Source of the DNA: a virus
Virus record (IMG/VR): IMGVR_UViG_3300022413_000013
Span: 1-56,908 of that record
DNA length: 56,908 nt
Direction: 5' to 3' (one strand)
Below the pieces are notes generated by a model, which made no database searches, was not told the origin of the DNA, and was given only the letters and a program-made list of their open reading frames with translations. The translations under genes were made by a program, and so were the position numbers. Positions 15,117 to 21,840 of this stretch are shown here, piece after piece. Within the stretch, counting starts at the first letter, position 1. Each line of letters starts with the position of its first letter.

Positions 15117-15961
15117 ATTGGACTTTGGACCTTCGGAAAGTTCTGGCCGGCAATGTGGAATTTCGCGACCGAAGCCCCCTCAATCCACATGTTCCAGCCC
15201 TTCACCAACAAGAAAAGCTTGGTACGCATGTCAAAGTTTCTCGCCGGGTCGTTAACCATTCGCAAAGAGGTCCGTCGAACGCAGAGGATCGGATCATCTT
15301 CGGCGAGACCGGCGCCGCTATTCAACTTCTGGAAATAATGCTCGACCAAGTCCTTTCCGACCTGTGCAAACGCGGCATAGCAGGCACCAGACGCCACGCC
15401 GAGCTTTAGGTCGCGGATGTCGTTGTAATTCCTCATTTGAGCAGCGCGTTGCCATAGATCATCGGGGATTGACTTGTAGAGCTTCCAAAAGTCCGGCGTC
15501 TTCATGTCCGACACTCGCTTTACGCCAGGTTTCTTCTCAAGTTCGCACAGAAAGGCATAGTTTCTGACCGCGTTCGCCACGCCGCCGAACCGCTTTATGC
15601 CGGCAATCCCCAAGACGTCGGCGAAGGTCCGTTTCTTGCCGGTATCGATCACCAGCATAAGGTCTTCATATCTGCCGACTGTAAAAACGAAAGGAAACGT
15701 CATGCCGGCCGCCATGACGGCGCGCATGCGGTGTTGACCGTCGAACATCCGGCCAATTTCGTCGACGATGATCGGCACGCCGGTTTGTCGCCACTCGCCG
15801 GCCCGCATTTCCTCGGCGTATGAGTCGACGTCCCGCTTTGACCACGATCGATTGATGCGCTGGCTTGCCACGAGGCACCGCGCCCTTTCTGGCGTTACAT
15901 CTTCGTCCCAGCGCTGGCCGACGACGTACGTCGGATTGATGACAATGGCGGGCTGATTCAC
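15113..15961 (-). CDS. ParB/Srx-fold (ParB-like nuclease domain) protein
   Basis: This 282-aa protein starts at GTG 15961 with GGAG eight bases upstream. The N-terminal 120 residues contain a ParB-like fold. EEMRAGEWRQTGVPIIVDE and the key motif DGQHRMRAVMAAG (about 74-86) correspond to the GxxRxxA CTP-binding or nuclease motif of ParB-like domains. The rest is helical. Many phages carry this family, and some members are recombination or DNA-modification related rather than true partition ParB. Its position directly upstream of parA, with CTAGC repeats on both sides, supports a role in partition or its control. Confidence 0.8.
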   Translation of the reverse strand: MNQPAIVINPTYVVGQRWDEDVTPERARCLVASQRINRSWSKRDVDSYAEEMRAGEWRQTGVPIIVDEIGRMFDGQHRMRAVMAAGMTFPFVFTVGRYEDLMLVIDTGKKRTFADVLGIAGIKRFGGVANAVRNYAFLCELEKKPGVKRVSDMKTPDFWKLYKSIPDDLWQRAAQMRNYNDIRDLKLGVASGACYAAFAQVGKDLVEHYFQKLNSGAGLAEDDPILCVRRTSLRMVNDPARNFDMRTKLFLLVKGWNMWIEGASVAKFHIAGQNFPKVQSPI

Positions 15962-15991
15962 GGCGGAAGCTCCGATTAGAGGGCGCGACTG

Positions 15992-16010
15992 CTAGCCTAG
16001 CCTAGGCTAG
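15992..16010. promoter_or_regulatory. CTAGC-type repeats upstream of the ParB-like gene
   Basis: Two CTAGC units run into the 14-bp palindrome CTAGCCTAGGCTAG (15997-16010). It lies 31 bases upstream of the ParB-like start, in the gap after the gene ending at 16020. It is the same element as at 15092-15116 and 17897-17918. Confidence 0.65.
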
Positions 16011-16019
16011 CGTTTGACG

Positions 16020-16283
16020 TCAAAAAAGCGCTGCTTGGCGCTCGTCGGGAAGATCGGGCAACTCGATGAACATCGCGCATTCTTCGTTGCCGAGACGGTC
16101 GCCCGATCGCGGGATCAGGACGTGAAGAAAGGATTCGGGCTTGTTGCATTCGTCGTAATTGTGCATGAAGTGCAACGCCCAAACGGCACAAAGCTTATCG
16201 GTCCGTTTCGGCCCATGGATGCAACGGGCGCAATAGGCCGCCTCGTACGCTTCGCCGGCATCGCCGTTTGAGAAATAACCCAT
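16020..16283 (-). CDS. small Cys-containing hypothetical protein
   Basis: This 87-aa protein is called from ATG 16283, which overlaps the previous stop. It has CARC at residues 19-22 with further Cys at about 33 and 45, an arrangement that could bind zinc or an Fe-S cluster. The conserved look of AAYCARCIHG and HNYDECNK resembles small phage proteins often found near replication genes. The function is unknown. Confidence 0.7.
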   Translation of the reverse strand: MGYFSNGDAGEAYEAAYCARCIHGPKRTDKLCAVWALHFMHNYDECNKPESFLHVLIPRSGDRLGNEECAMFIELPDLPDERQAALF

Positions 16284-16558
16284 CAAAACAAGCCCTTCAC
16301 GTCGCCGTCGTCCCAGGCCTTCAGGCCGCGGGACTCGAGCCATTGTTTGGAAATGCTGCGGGCGAAAGGAGGTAGGGCAGGGATGGCGGTTCGCGCCTTG
16401 TGAATGGCCGTCCAAAACACTTCCTCGCTGGGCATCTCGAACGCCGGATTGTATCGCTTGAAATGCGCGACGATCTTGTCTTTGTTGAGCGTCAACAAGG
16501 CTTCGTTTCGGTCGCGGTTATAAGCCTCGACCTCGGCGTCGTGCCTGGCCTGGTCCAT
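16283..16558 (-). CDS. hypothetical protein
   Basis: This 91-aa, helical protein starts at ATG 16558. The N-terminus is a charged helix (DQARHDAEVEAYNRDRNEAL) and the C-terminal half carries FARSISKQWLESRGLKAWD. It resembles small proteins that often accompany phage replication genes, but I cannot name the family. It is tightly packed with its neighbours in the minus-strand operon. Confidence 0.7.
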   Translation of the reverse strand: MDQARHDAEVEAYNRDRNEALLTLNKDKIVAHFKRYNPAFEMPSEEVFWTAIHKARTAIPALPPFARSISKQWLESRGLKAWDDGDVKGLF

Positions 16559-16561
16559 GGT

Positions 16562-16783
16562 TCACCCTTCCTCGAATTCGGCGATGTCGCTGGCCACCCT
16601 CATGAGCTGGCCTAGCTTGTCTGGATTTGGCCAGGCGACGACCGACGCCTTGATGCCGCTCCGCGTCGAAAGCCACCATTCCGGGTCGCTATCGATTTGC
16701 ACGGCGTAGACGCCGCCGGTCGGCATGTGGCGAAGAACACGTGACCCGGAAGGATCATCGGCGAACTCGAAGTCGCCGCTCAT
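16562..16783 (-). CDS. small hypothetical protein
   Basis: This 73-aa protein starts at ATG 16783, overlapping the MazG-like gene stop by ATGA. It looks like a small beta domain (TGGVYAVQIDSDPEWWLSTR) with a C-terminal helix. Family not recognised. Confidence 0.65.
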   Translation of the reverse strand: MSGDFEFADDPSGSRVLRHMPTGGVYAVQIDSDPEWWLSTRSGIKASVVAWPNPDKLGQLMRVASDIAEFEEG

Positions 16784-17097
16784 GATTGCGGGTCCTCGCG
16801 TTCGGCGTCGGCGCATATTTCCGCCATGAAACGCATAGCCATTGCCGCAACCTGCATCGCCTCTGTCCTCATCGCCGCCAGATCCCGATTTTCACGTTTC
16901 CTTTTGATTTCTTCCCAAAGCTCGTCGACTTCCTCTTGCAACACCGCGAAGCCTTCGTGTGCGCTATTGAACGGCTTGCGCTTCGAGTGCTGCGTTAGGA
17001 ATTCCGCAAAGGACTCTAAGCAAGCGTCGGCAACCGCCGGCCCGTAACGACCTAAAACCTTTCCGAATTCATGCTCTGCAGGATCATCGTTAGGCAT
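16780..17097 (-). CDS. MazG-like NTP pyrophosphohydrolase domain protein
   Basis: This 105-aa protein starts at ATG 17097. Residues 47-92 contain SAHEGFAVLQEEVDELWEEI then EAMQVAAMAMRF, an all-alpha arrangement with the EExxE metal motif (EEVDELWEE) and a second helix as in MazG/dUTPase-like proteins. Known: such phage proteins hydrolyse non-canonical or signalling nucleotides. Inferred: nucleotide-pool control. The second metal-binding helix is less canonical (E-x-x-Q), so activity is not certain. Confidence 0.7.
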   Translation of the reverse strand: MPNDDPAEHEFGKVLGRYGPAVADACLESFAEFLTQHSKRKPFNSAHEGFAVLQEEVDELWEEIKRKRENRDLAAMRTEAMQVAAMAMRFMAEICADAEREDPQS

Positions 17098-17674
17098 CAA
17101 CAACCGCCCCCCACCTGATTAGGGTTTCCCAAGCCTCGTCGGCCGACGTGCAAACGGCATGCCTCACGCCATGGTGAAGGCACCAAAGCCGATGAGTTTT
17201 CTGATTTGGACTGAGCAACCGCACCGGGTCGACGGCGCCGTCGTCGATCTTGAGCTCGATCACGCCGCCGCCCCATGACGCGCCCATGAAAAACCAGTCT
17301 GCGACGCCTGGAAACATGCCGATATATTTGGCCAAAGCGCCGGCCCCTTTGCTGCGCTTGCCTTCGTTGGCGACATGATGCGCAATGCAACGCGAGCGGC
17401 ATTCTAGCTCGGCTAGCGCGATCCGGTCGGCAAGCTCGGCGCTGATCGCGTCTTCGGGTCCGACGTCGCCGGCGAACGCGAAGCGCGCCAAGATCGTATC
17501 GAGCCATGGCCGGCGGCCGTCACTCGGTAGGGTAGGGGATGCTTTACGCCGTGTCCGCTTTTCGGGCTTTTCTTGTATGCTCTTGCGCTTGATCTCGACA
17601 TCGAGCGCGGGCGTCAATATGCCGGCTTGGCGCGCTTCTTCGATGGTCATTCGGTTTGACGGGTTAAGCGTCAT
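17090..17674 (-). CDS. VRR-NUC domain nuclease
   Basis: In this 194-aa protein the C-terminal 85 residues form a PD-(D/E)xK virus-type replication-repair nuclease. PGVADWFFMG supplies the Asp, VIELKIDDG gives the E-x-K, and LSPNQKTHRLWCLHHGVRHA followed by SADEAWETLIRWG completes the fold. The N-terminal 90 residues are basic and partly disordered. VRR-NUC proteins occur beside phage replication genes and may act as structure-specific or Holliday-junction nucleases. It overlaps the MazG-like gene by 8 bases. Confidence 0.85.
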   Translation of the reverse strand: MTLNPSNRMTIEEARQAGILTPALDVEIKRKSIQEKPEKRTRRKASPTLPSDGRRPWLDTILARFAFAGDVGPEDAISAELADRIALAELECRSRCIAHHVANEGKRSKGAGALAKYIGMFPGVADWFFMGASWGGGVIELKIDDGAVDPVRLLSPNQKTHRLWCLHHGVRHAVCTSADEAWETLIRWGAVVDA

Positions 17675-17895
17675 GCCGGCACGGCCTCGCGAGCTTCGCG
17701 GCGCCGCCTGGCTTCCGCCTTAGCGTCGGTCAATTCCATCCAAAACTCGAAGGTTCCGAGCGACGGGCAAAGAGGCCGCCCGCTCGCTTCGCGCCAGGTT
17801 CCGCCGTCGAAATAGCCCTCGACGATCGGCCCGTCTTCGAAAAAGATGCCGACGCTTCGCGAATTCGCCGGCACGTGTGGTAGGTATTTCTTCAT
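17671..17895 (-). CDS. small hypothetical protein
   Basis: This 74-aa protein starts at ATG 17895, with CTAGC repeats starting two bases upstream where a ribosome site would be expected, so its translation may be controlled by them. A small beta domain (SVGIFFEDGPIVEGYFDGGT) is followed by an Arg-rich helix. It overlaps the VRR-NUC gene by ATGA. Family unknown. Confidence 0.65.
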   Translation of the reverse strand: MKKYLPHVPANSRSVGIFFEDGPIVEGYFDGGTWREASGRPLCPSLGTFEFWMELTDAKAEARRRREAREAVPA

Positions 17896-17896
17896 A

Positions 17897-17918
17897 CTAG
17901 CCTAGCCTAGCCTAGCCT
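17897..17918. repeat. tandem CTAGC repeats
   Basis: Four perfect tandem CTAGC units plus a partial fifth (CTA) occupy 17897-17919. It is the longest of the three GCCTA/TAGGC clusters and the only one in purely direct orientation. It lies at the junction between the sulfotransferase-like gene stop and the start of gene 17671-17895. Confidence 0.75.
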
Positions 17919-18507
17919 AAAACAACGGGTGATCAAGTTTCGAGGCCTCTTGCACATAGCCGCTATGATCGGGCGATCGGTCCCAGATGGTGCGCGCCAT
18001 TCGATCGACCTTGTCGCCGTCGAGTTCGAGCAAACCGCCGATTTTCTCGGCGACGTACGCGGGATTTCTGACGAGCATTTCGAACGTTGTGTGCACGTGC
18101 TTTGGATAGATCCTCACGGCATCGAGAAAGCGCCGCTCTTCCTTGCGAATATGAGCTTGAAGCGCCCTTGCGTTCGTCGTCACATGCTGGCCGCACGTCT
18201 TCAACAACGTGAGCTGCGATCGCGCTTGCTGCCGATGGTCTCTGGTCAAGATGATCACGCGAAAATCTCGCGTGGTCGGCAGGCTGGCGCGGTGCGGATC
18301 GAGAAGCTTGAACGCGGTTTGCGGGTCCATCTGGTCGATCCACGCATGATCGTCCGGCAACTTCAACATGTCGCCGCTTTCGAACGACCAGCCTACCTTG
18401 TCGTAGTCGCAATGGACCTTAATCCCGGCGGCGTAAAGCATCTTCATAACAGCCGTTGTCCCGCAACGACCAAGACCACAAACAACGATTAGATAATCTT
18501 CGATCAT
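17917..18507 (-). CDS. sulfotransferase-like P-loop protein
   Basis: This 196-aa protein starts at ATG 18507. The N-terminal strand and loop IVVCGLGRCGTTAVM (about 7-21) match the PAPS 5'-phosphosulfate loop of sulfotransferases (G-x-x-R-S/C-G-T-T). IILTRDHRQQARSQL (about 99-113) resembles the 3'-phosphate motif with Arg and Ser. A nucleotide kinase-like P-loop is less likely because the loop lacks GKS/GKT. Substrate unknown; known candidates for this fold are sugars, lipids and small molecules. It is unusual in a replication operon. Confidence 0.7.
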   Translation of the reverse strand: MIEDYLIVVCGLGRCGTTAVMKMLYAAGIKVHCDYDKVGWSFESGDMLKLPDDHAWIDQMDPQTAFKLLDPHRASLPTTRDFRVIILTRDHRQQARSQLTLLKTCGQHVTTNARALQAHIRKEERRFLDAVRIYPKHVHTTFEMLVRNPAYVAEKIGGLLELDGDKVDRMARTIWDRSPDHSGYVQEASKLDHPLF

Positions 18508-18629
18508 GCTATGTCCCTCAAAAGCAACCCGCCCATTTTGCAATGCGCTTTGACTTGATCGGTGGTCCCGACGATCGCCCCGCACCCTTCGCAAACGTAG
18601 ATATTTTTCTTGCCCTTGAATCCGGTCAA
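18504..18629 (-). CDS. 41-aa zinc-finger-like small protein
   Basis: Translation begins at TTG 18629, sharing TTGA with the stop of the previous gene, and the stop shares ATGA with the start of the sulfotransferase gene. It is therefore bracketed by coupling overlaps on both sides. The protein has a Lys-rich start then YVCEGCGAIVGTTDQVKAHC, a Cys-x2-Cys...His-Cys arrangement that could bind one zinc ion. Confidence 0.6.
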   Translation of the reverse strand: MTGFKGKKNIYVCEGCGAIVGTTDQVKAHCKMGGLLLRDIA

Positions 18630-18943
18630 TGCACCGTCCTCGAGTCCAGGTGTGTAAAATCGCCCCCCGCTAAACGATTATTATCGACGCTATGGCGGTT
18701 TTTCTGCTCGTCAGCGGCCGATGTCGAGCGCCCGGCTGGGTGTGTACCTGATTTCAGATTTTGGCCGCTGGCGCCCCCTTTGCCGAAACTTTCTTTTGCG
18801 ATGGCGGCTATCACCATCAAAACCAAGACCAGAATCGGAATTCCGTACCAGAATTGGCCTTGCTGCAAGCCGTAGCCAGCAAGCGCTGACAGTCCTAGCA
18901 GGATCAGCAGCACGACGGCGCCGCGCCTCTGTTGGCGTGTCAT
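18626..18943 (-). CDS. small membrane protein
   Basis: This 105-aa protein is called from ATG 18943, which overlaps the previous stop (ATGA). It has two hydrophobic segments near the N-terminus (AVVLLILLGLSALAGYGL and YGIPILVLVLMVIAAIA) joined by a short QQGQFW turn, then a hydrophilic C-terminal half. It belongs to the replication operon. Membrane tethering of a replication component is possible but unproven. Confidence 0.65.
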   Translation of the reverse strand: MTRQQRRGAVVLLILLGLSALAGYGLQQGQFWYGIPILVLVLMVIAAIAKESFGKGGASGQNLKSGTHPAGRSTSAADEQKNRHSVDNNRLAGGDFTHLDSRTVH

Positions 18944-19494
18944 GGCCAAGTCCCTTCGTTGGGCGGCACACGCCGCAAACATTCGACCGCGTCCCACACC
19001 GGACCGTCGGGCAAGCCGATGTCGCGGCGCTTGCCGAGGGCCAGGTCGAGCGCTTGAAACAGGATTTTCTGGCGATCCGCGGCGCCGGTTCGGCGAACGT
19101 GCGTGGTCATCACGCCGCGATACTGTTCGGTGATCCGCCTTGCCCATTCGAGAACGCTAGTCGCCCTGATGCGCTCCCAAGGGTCGTCGTAGCCGAGCGC
19201 CAGCGGCGCCGACTTGCTCGGCAAGGCGTCGACAGCTTGCGACCAGGCCGGCCACCATTCGCAAGTCTCGCCGAGCTTTTCGAGAGCGTCGACGACGAGG
19301 GCGGGCGACCAGTCGAGCAAATCATCCGTCCACAGCTCGAAGATGGCGTCGCGGTCCTTCTCCTGATCCTTCGTATGTTTCGTCCGGCTCCACAACTTCA
19401 GGATCGCGAGCATCACGAGCTGCTCGCCTCTGTCGGCGGCTGTAGACTCGTCGGATCGAATCGGCGGCGCTTCCGCCGACATCAAAATTGCCAT
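18940..19494 (-). CDS. candidate helicase loader or replication accessory protein
   Basis: This 184-aa helical protein lies directly after the initiator gene, as lambda P follows O. The WSPALVVDALEKLGETCEWW segment, with repeated Trp and conserved helix pairs (AWSQAVDALP, DDPWERIRATSVLEWARR), resembles replication accessory proteins that count or load helicase. I see no Walker motif, so it would be a P-like loader rather than a DnaC ATPase. The start could be ATG 19494 or 19482. Either way it overlaps the end of the initiator gene by 160-173 bases, which is unusually long. Confidence 0.6.
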   Translation of the reverse strand: MAILMSAEAPPIRSDESTAADRGEQLVMLAILKLWSRTKHTKDQEKDRDAIFELWTDDLLDWSPALVVDALEKLGETCEWWPAWSQAVDALPSKSAPLALGYDDPWERIRATSVLEWARRITEQYRGVMTTHVRRTGAADRQKILFQALDLALGKRRDIGLPDGPVWDAVECLRRVPPNEGTWP

Positions 19495-20338
19495 CGTTCG
19501 GTTTCCTTTCGCTCGGCGCGTGCAGCTCGTCGTTCCAACAGCCTTTGTGCAGCCACGTCGCCGGGTGTTTGATCGAGACGTCGGATAGCCGGCACCAGGC
19601 CATGTAGCGCTCGACGCCGGCGCAAAGCTCGGCGTGCGTCGCCTTGCCGGCTTTGATCACCTGGCGGTAACGGCGCTCCCCTTCGGCCTTGGCGATCTTG
19701 GTTCCGGGGATCGACCATCGCGCCCAGAAATCATCAAAATCGTATTTCTTGGGCTGGCGATTGATCGGGCCAGATGGCGGTTTTCGACCATCTGGCCATA
19801 AGTTTGATTGAGGTTCGGAATCTCTAGAATCTGACTCTGATTCAGTAAGAGACTCAGACTCCCTAAGAGTCTTCCCTTTTTTAAGAGTCTTAGAGTCTTC
19901 TTTATATATGTGTGGGTTAAGTGTGGGTTGGGTCTGGGTTAAGTCTGGGTTAGAGTCTGGGTTAGAGTGTGGGTTAACGCCATCCGTAGAAGCCTGATAA
20001 GTGTCGTAATTACATATAGTTACGATGGTAAAGTGTGGGTTAGAGTGTGTGTTGATGAGTGAGTTAGATTTTAGCACTTTTAGCAAAGTCTTAGCTTTTT
20101 GGTGGGTTAGGTCGCTATCTTTTGCGATCCCGCGGACCGTTATGAGACATTGCCCCCTGGCGAGCTGAATCGGCTCTCTTGAGCGCGGGCTCGCGGCCGT
20201 CGTTGCTTTCCATACGGCCTTGCGCACGAGATATTGAAAGAGGCCTTGCAGCGCAAATTGCTTGTGCAAAATTGGGTTGTCGTCGATCGCGCGCCAGTTA
20301 AGGACAAAGCCGCCGGGTTTGGGGTGCCGATCAGCCAT
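19322..20338 (-). CDS. replication initiator, lambda-O / DnaT-like
   Basis: This 338-aa protein is called from ATG 20338 (frame open to 20590; 20377 also possible; no strong ribosome site). The N-terminal 120 residues (FVLNWRAIDDNPILHKQFAL, then LARGQCLITVRGIAKDSDLT and FTIVTICNYDTYQ) form the winged-helix domain of phage initiators. A low-complexity Asn/Pro/Ser/Glu linker, encoded by iteron-like repeats, follows. The C-terminal YDFDDFWARWSIPGTKIAKA domain resembles DnaT/DnaD-type helicase contacts. Predicted role: bind the internal origin and recruit helicase. Confidence 0.85.
   Translation of the reverse strand: MADRHPKPGGFVLNWRAIDDNPILHKQFALQGLFQYLVRKAVWKATTAASPRSREPIQLARGQCLITVRGIAKDSDLTHQKAKTLLKVLKSNSLINTHSNPHFTIVTICNYDTYQASTDGVNPHSNPDSNPDLTQTQPTLNPHIYKEDSKTLKKGKTLRESESLTESESDSRDSEPQSNLWPDGRKPPSGPINRQPKKYDFDDFWARWSIPGTKIAKAEGERRYRQVIKAGKATHAELCAGVERYMAWCRLSDVSIKHPATWLHKGCWNDELHAPSERKPNDGNFDVGGSAADSIRRVYSRRQRRAARDARDPEVVEPDETYEGSGEGPRRHLRAVDG
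19911..20108. other. ori: candidate replication origin: iterons inside the initiator gene
   Basis: T(G/C)TGGGTT units start at 19911, 19922, 19933, 19944, 19956 and 19968 (11-12-base, helically phased spacing), then at 20034, 20046 (one mismatch) and 20101 (one mismatch). An AT-rich block with repeated TAAGAGTCTT (19864-19873, 19882-19891) and TTTATATATG borders them. Lambda's origin lies inside gene O in the same manner. Confidence 0.8.
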
Positions 20339-20540
20339 GCGCAACGCCGATCGGCCCGGCGACGAGCGCCAGGCCATAGCAAAAAAGGTTCCGTCGGATT
20401 GCGCAAAAAAGCATTTTCTGCTTTTGTCTTTCCTACGAAGAGAGATTTTGAACCCCGTCGGCGAGCCAGGCCGCGGGGTTCTTTCTTTGGGAATCACCCC
20501 TAAGAACCCCATACCGGAGTCAAGTCGATTTGAAACCGCG

Positions 20541-20894
20541 CTACGCGGTCGCGTGCCTGAGTGCTTCGGCGTCTCCTGCCTGTGATCCAACGGGGAACAT
20601 TTCGACCTGCTCGTCGAGCTGCAAAATCTCGCGAGCCGCGTCGAATGTGCTGAGATAGAAGGCGCGTTGCTTGGCGTTTTTGGTGCGCTTCAGGCGCCGA
20701 ACCTCGTCAATCGCTTCGGTGTTGAGGCCCTTCGCTTGCGCCCTCTTCCGATGCTTTTCCAATAGCCCGACATGGCCTTTGTAGACATCCTGCGACGCTT
20801 GCGCCTCGCGTTCGAGCTTGGATTGTTCTTCGATGTAAGTGGTAATCAGATCCGGGTCGGTGTTCTCTTCGGAGACGATCAGCGGTCGCGACAT
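20541..20894 (-). CDS. coiled-coil protein upstream of the initiator, unknown
   Basis: This 117-aa protein is called from ATG 20894, preceded by AGAGGGG; the frame is open upstream to 21098 but that part runs through the terminator. It is largely helical with charged repeats (EEQSKLEREAQASQDVYKGH, LLEKHRKRAQAKGLN), indicating a coiled coil. First gene of the replication operon. Family unknown. Confidence 0.75.
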   Translation of the reverse strand: MSRPLIVSEENTDPDLITTYIEEQSKLEREAQASQDVYKGHVGLLEKHRKRAQAKGLNTEAIDEVRRLKRTKNAKQRAFYLSTFDAAREILQLDEQVEMFPVGSQAGDAEALRHATA

Positions 20895-21037
20895 GTCAAA
20901 CCCCTCTGTGTCGAGAAGTCCCGCGCGAATCCCTGCAGCCCCTGTTTTCTCCCGGTCTTTTACATTGCCAGCGACCGACCCCGAAAGGCATCTACCGTAT
21001 AAACGGCGAGATGGTCCGAGATCAAGCGATCTAACAC

Positions 21038-21062
21038 AAAAAAGCGCGACAATATGGTCGCG
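21038..21062 (-). terminator. intrinsic terminator after the YdaS-like repressor gene
   Basis: On the minus strand, CGCGAC and GTCGCG form a 6-bp GC stem with loop CATATT, followed by C and six T (plus-strand A-run 21038-21043). It lies 33-57 bases past the repressor stop at 21095 and before the replication gene start at 20894. It could be the site of an antitermination or attenuation switch for the replication operon. Confidence 0.75.
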
Positions 21063-21094
21063 TGTTAGGGCGCGAACATCTGGTCGAGCGTCGT

Positions 21095-21352
21095 TCATAC
21101 GCTTTCAAGGCATAGCGGCCGTTGCGCGCCCTCGCCGGGCTCGTCGCCCTCTTCGAATAGCAGCGATGGCGGGATATTCATCCCGCGTTCAATCGCCATT
21201 CGGATCACCTGAAGCTTGCGAGTTGCGGGCATGCCGTCACGACGCCAGTTCGAGATTGCCTGACTCGAGACGCCGAGAGCTTTGCAAGCCTGCGCGCGAG
21301 ACCCAAAAAGCAGGATCGTATCTTTGATAGGATCGTGTGCTGTTTTCATCAT
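21095..21352 (-). CDS. YdaS/Cro-like repressor
   Basis: This 85-aa HTH protein has residues 10-48 (IKDTILLFGSRAQACKALGV then SSQAISNWRRDGMPATRK) matching the Cro/YdaS family, in which SSQAISNWRR is the recognition helix. The C-terminus (GMNIPPSLLFEEGDEP) resembles YdaS-like arms. It faces the plus-strand early operon across a 164-base control region with two promoters. It probably switches between the early lytic operon and its own transcript. No CI-like repressor with a peptidase domain was found. Confidence 0.88.
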   Translation of the reverse strand: MMKTAHDPIKDTILLFGSRAQACKALGVSSQAISNWRRDGMPATRKLQVIRMAIERGMNIPPSLLFEEGDEPGEGAQRPLCLESV

Positions 21353-21359
21353 GCTCGAT

Positions 21360-21387
21360 CAAGTACAGCCATTCTTTACCCCGTCAA
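21360..21387 (-). promoter_or_regulatory. candidate promoter of the YdaS-like repressor
   Basis: On the minus strand TTGACG (21387-21382), a 16-base spacer, then TACTTG (21365-21360). The -10 is weak, while the -35 differs from consensus at one base. It would start transcription only a few bases from ATG 21352, so the repressor mRNA would be nearly leaderless. Confidence 0.4.
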
Positions 21388-21448
21388 GATATTTTTGAAA
21401 TTGCGGCCTTGATCCACGTTCTCGTACAGAAAGGCTTTACTTTTAGGA

Positions 21449-21477
21449 TTGACGCATACAGCAACCCTGTCTAATTT
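21449..21477 (+). promoter_or_regulatory. candidate early plus-strand promoter
   Basis: TTGACG (21449-21454), 17-base spacer, TAATTT (21472-21477). It lies 40 bases before the first early gene at 21517 and probably drives the nuclease-annealase operon. It faces the repressor promoter, a typical lysogeny switch layout. Confidence 0.65.
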
Positions 21478-21516
21478 CGCCCAAGTGTGGAATTTATCTT
21501 TTTTTAGGGCAACCCA

Positions 21517-21840
21517 ATGAACACAGAAAAGATCTGCGACGCGGCGGCCGACGTGCCGGTCGCGTTCAAACGATGGCTCCCGGTTCAAGGGAAGTACGTT
21601 GACGACGCGATTTTGCGGCCTGCAGAGCAAGCGAAACTGGCCGCGGAATGCAACGAAACGCTGAAGGGCTTTTTCTTCGTCACGGCGTTGGCTGGGACTG
21701 GCGGAATCGATCTTCGCTACGTGATCGACGACGAGATCGTCGTTCAATTCACTTGTGAGAATAACGATCGCGTGCCTCAAGAGGTCGACCGCGTGATCGA
21801 GCACGCGCACAAGTTCGCATTGGAGCGGGCAAATGGGTGA
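21517..21840 (+). CDS. hypothetical protein, first early gene
   Basis: This 107-aa protein starts at ATG 21517; no clear ribosome site is visible (TTTTTTTAGGGCAACCCA precedes it). An alpha/beta protein with LKGFFFVTALAGTGGIDLRY and DDEIVVQFTCENNDRV. No family recognised. First gene of the plus-strand early operon; such positions often hold host-takeover proteins, but this is inference. It overlaps the next gene by 8 bases. Confidence 0.75.
   Translation: MNTEKICDAAADVPVAFKRWLPVQGKYVDDAILRPAEQAKLAAECNETLKGFFFVTALAGTGGIDLRYVIDDEIVVQFTCENNDRVPQEVDRVIEHAHKFALERANG

Noticed and set aside
15092-17919. CTAGC repeats as a CRISPR array or transposon ends
   Set aside because: The units are only 5-7 bases, with no spacers of constant length and no transposase nearby. 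A regulatory or centromere role fits better.
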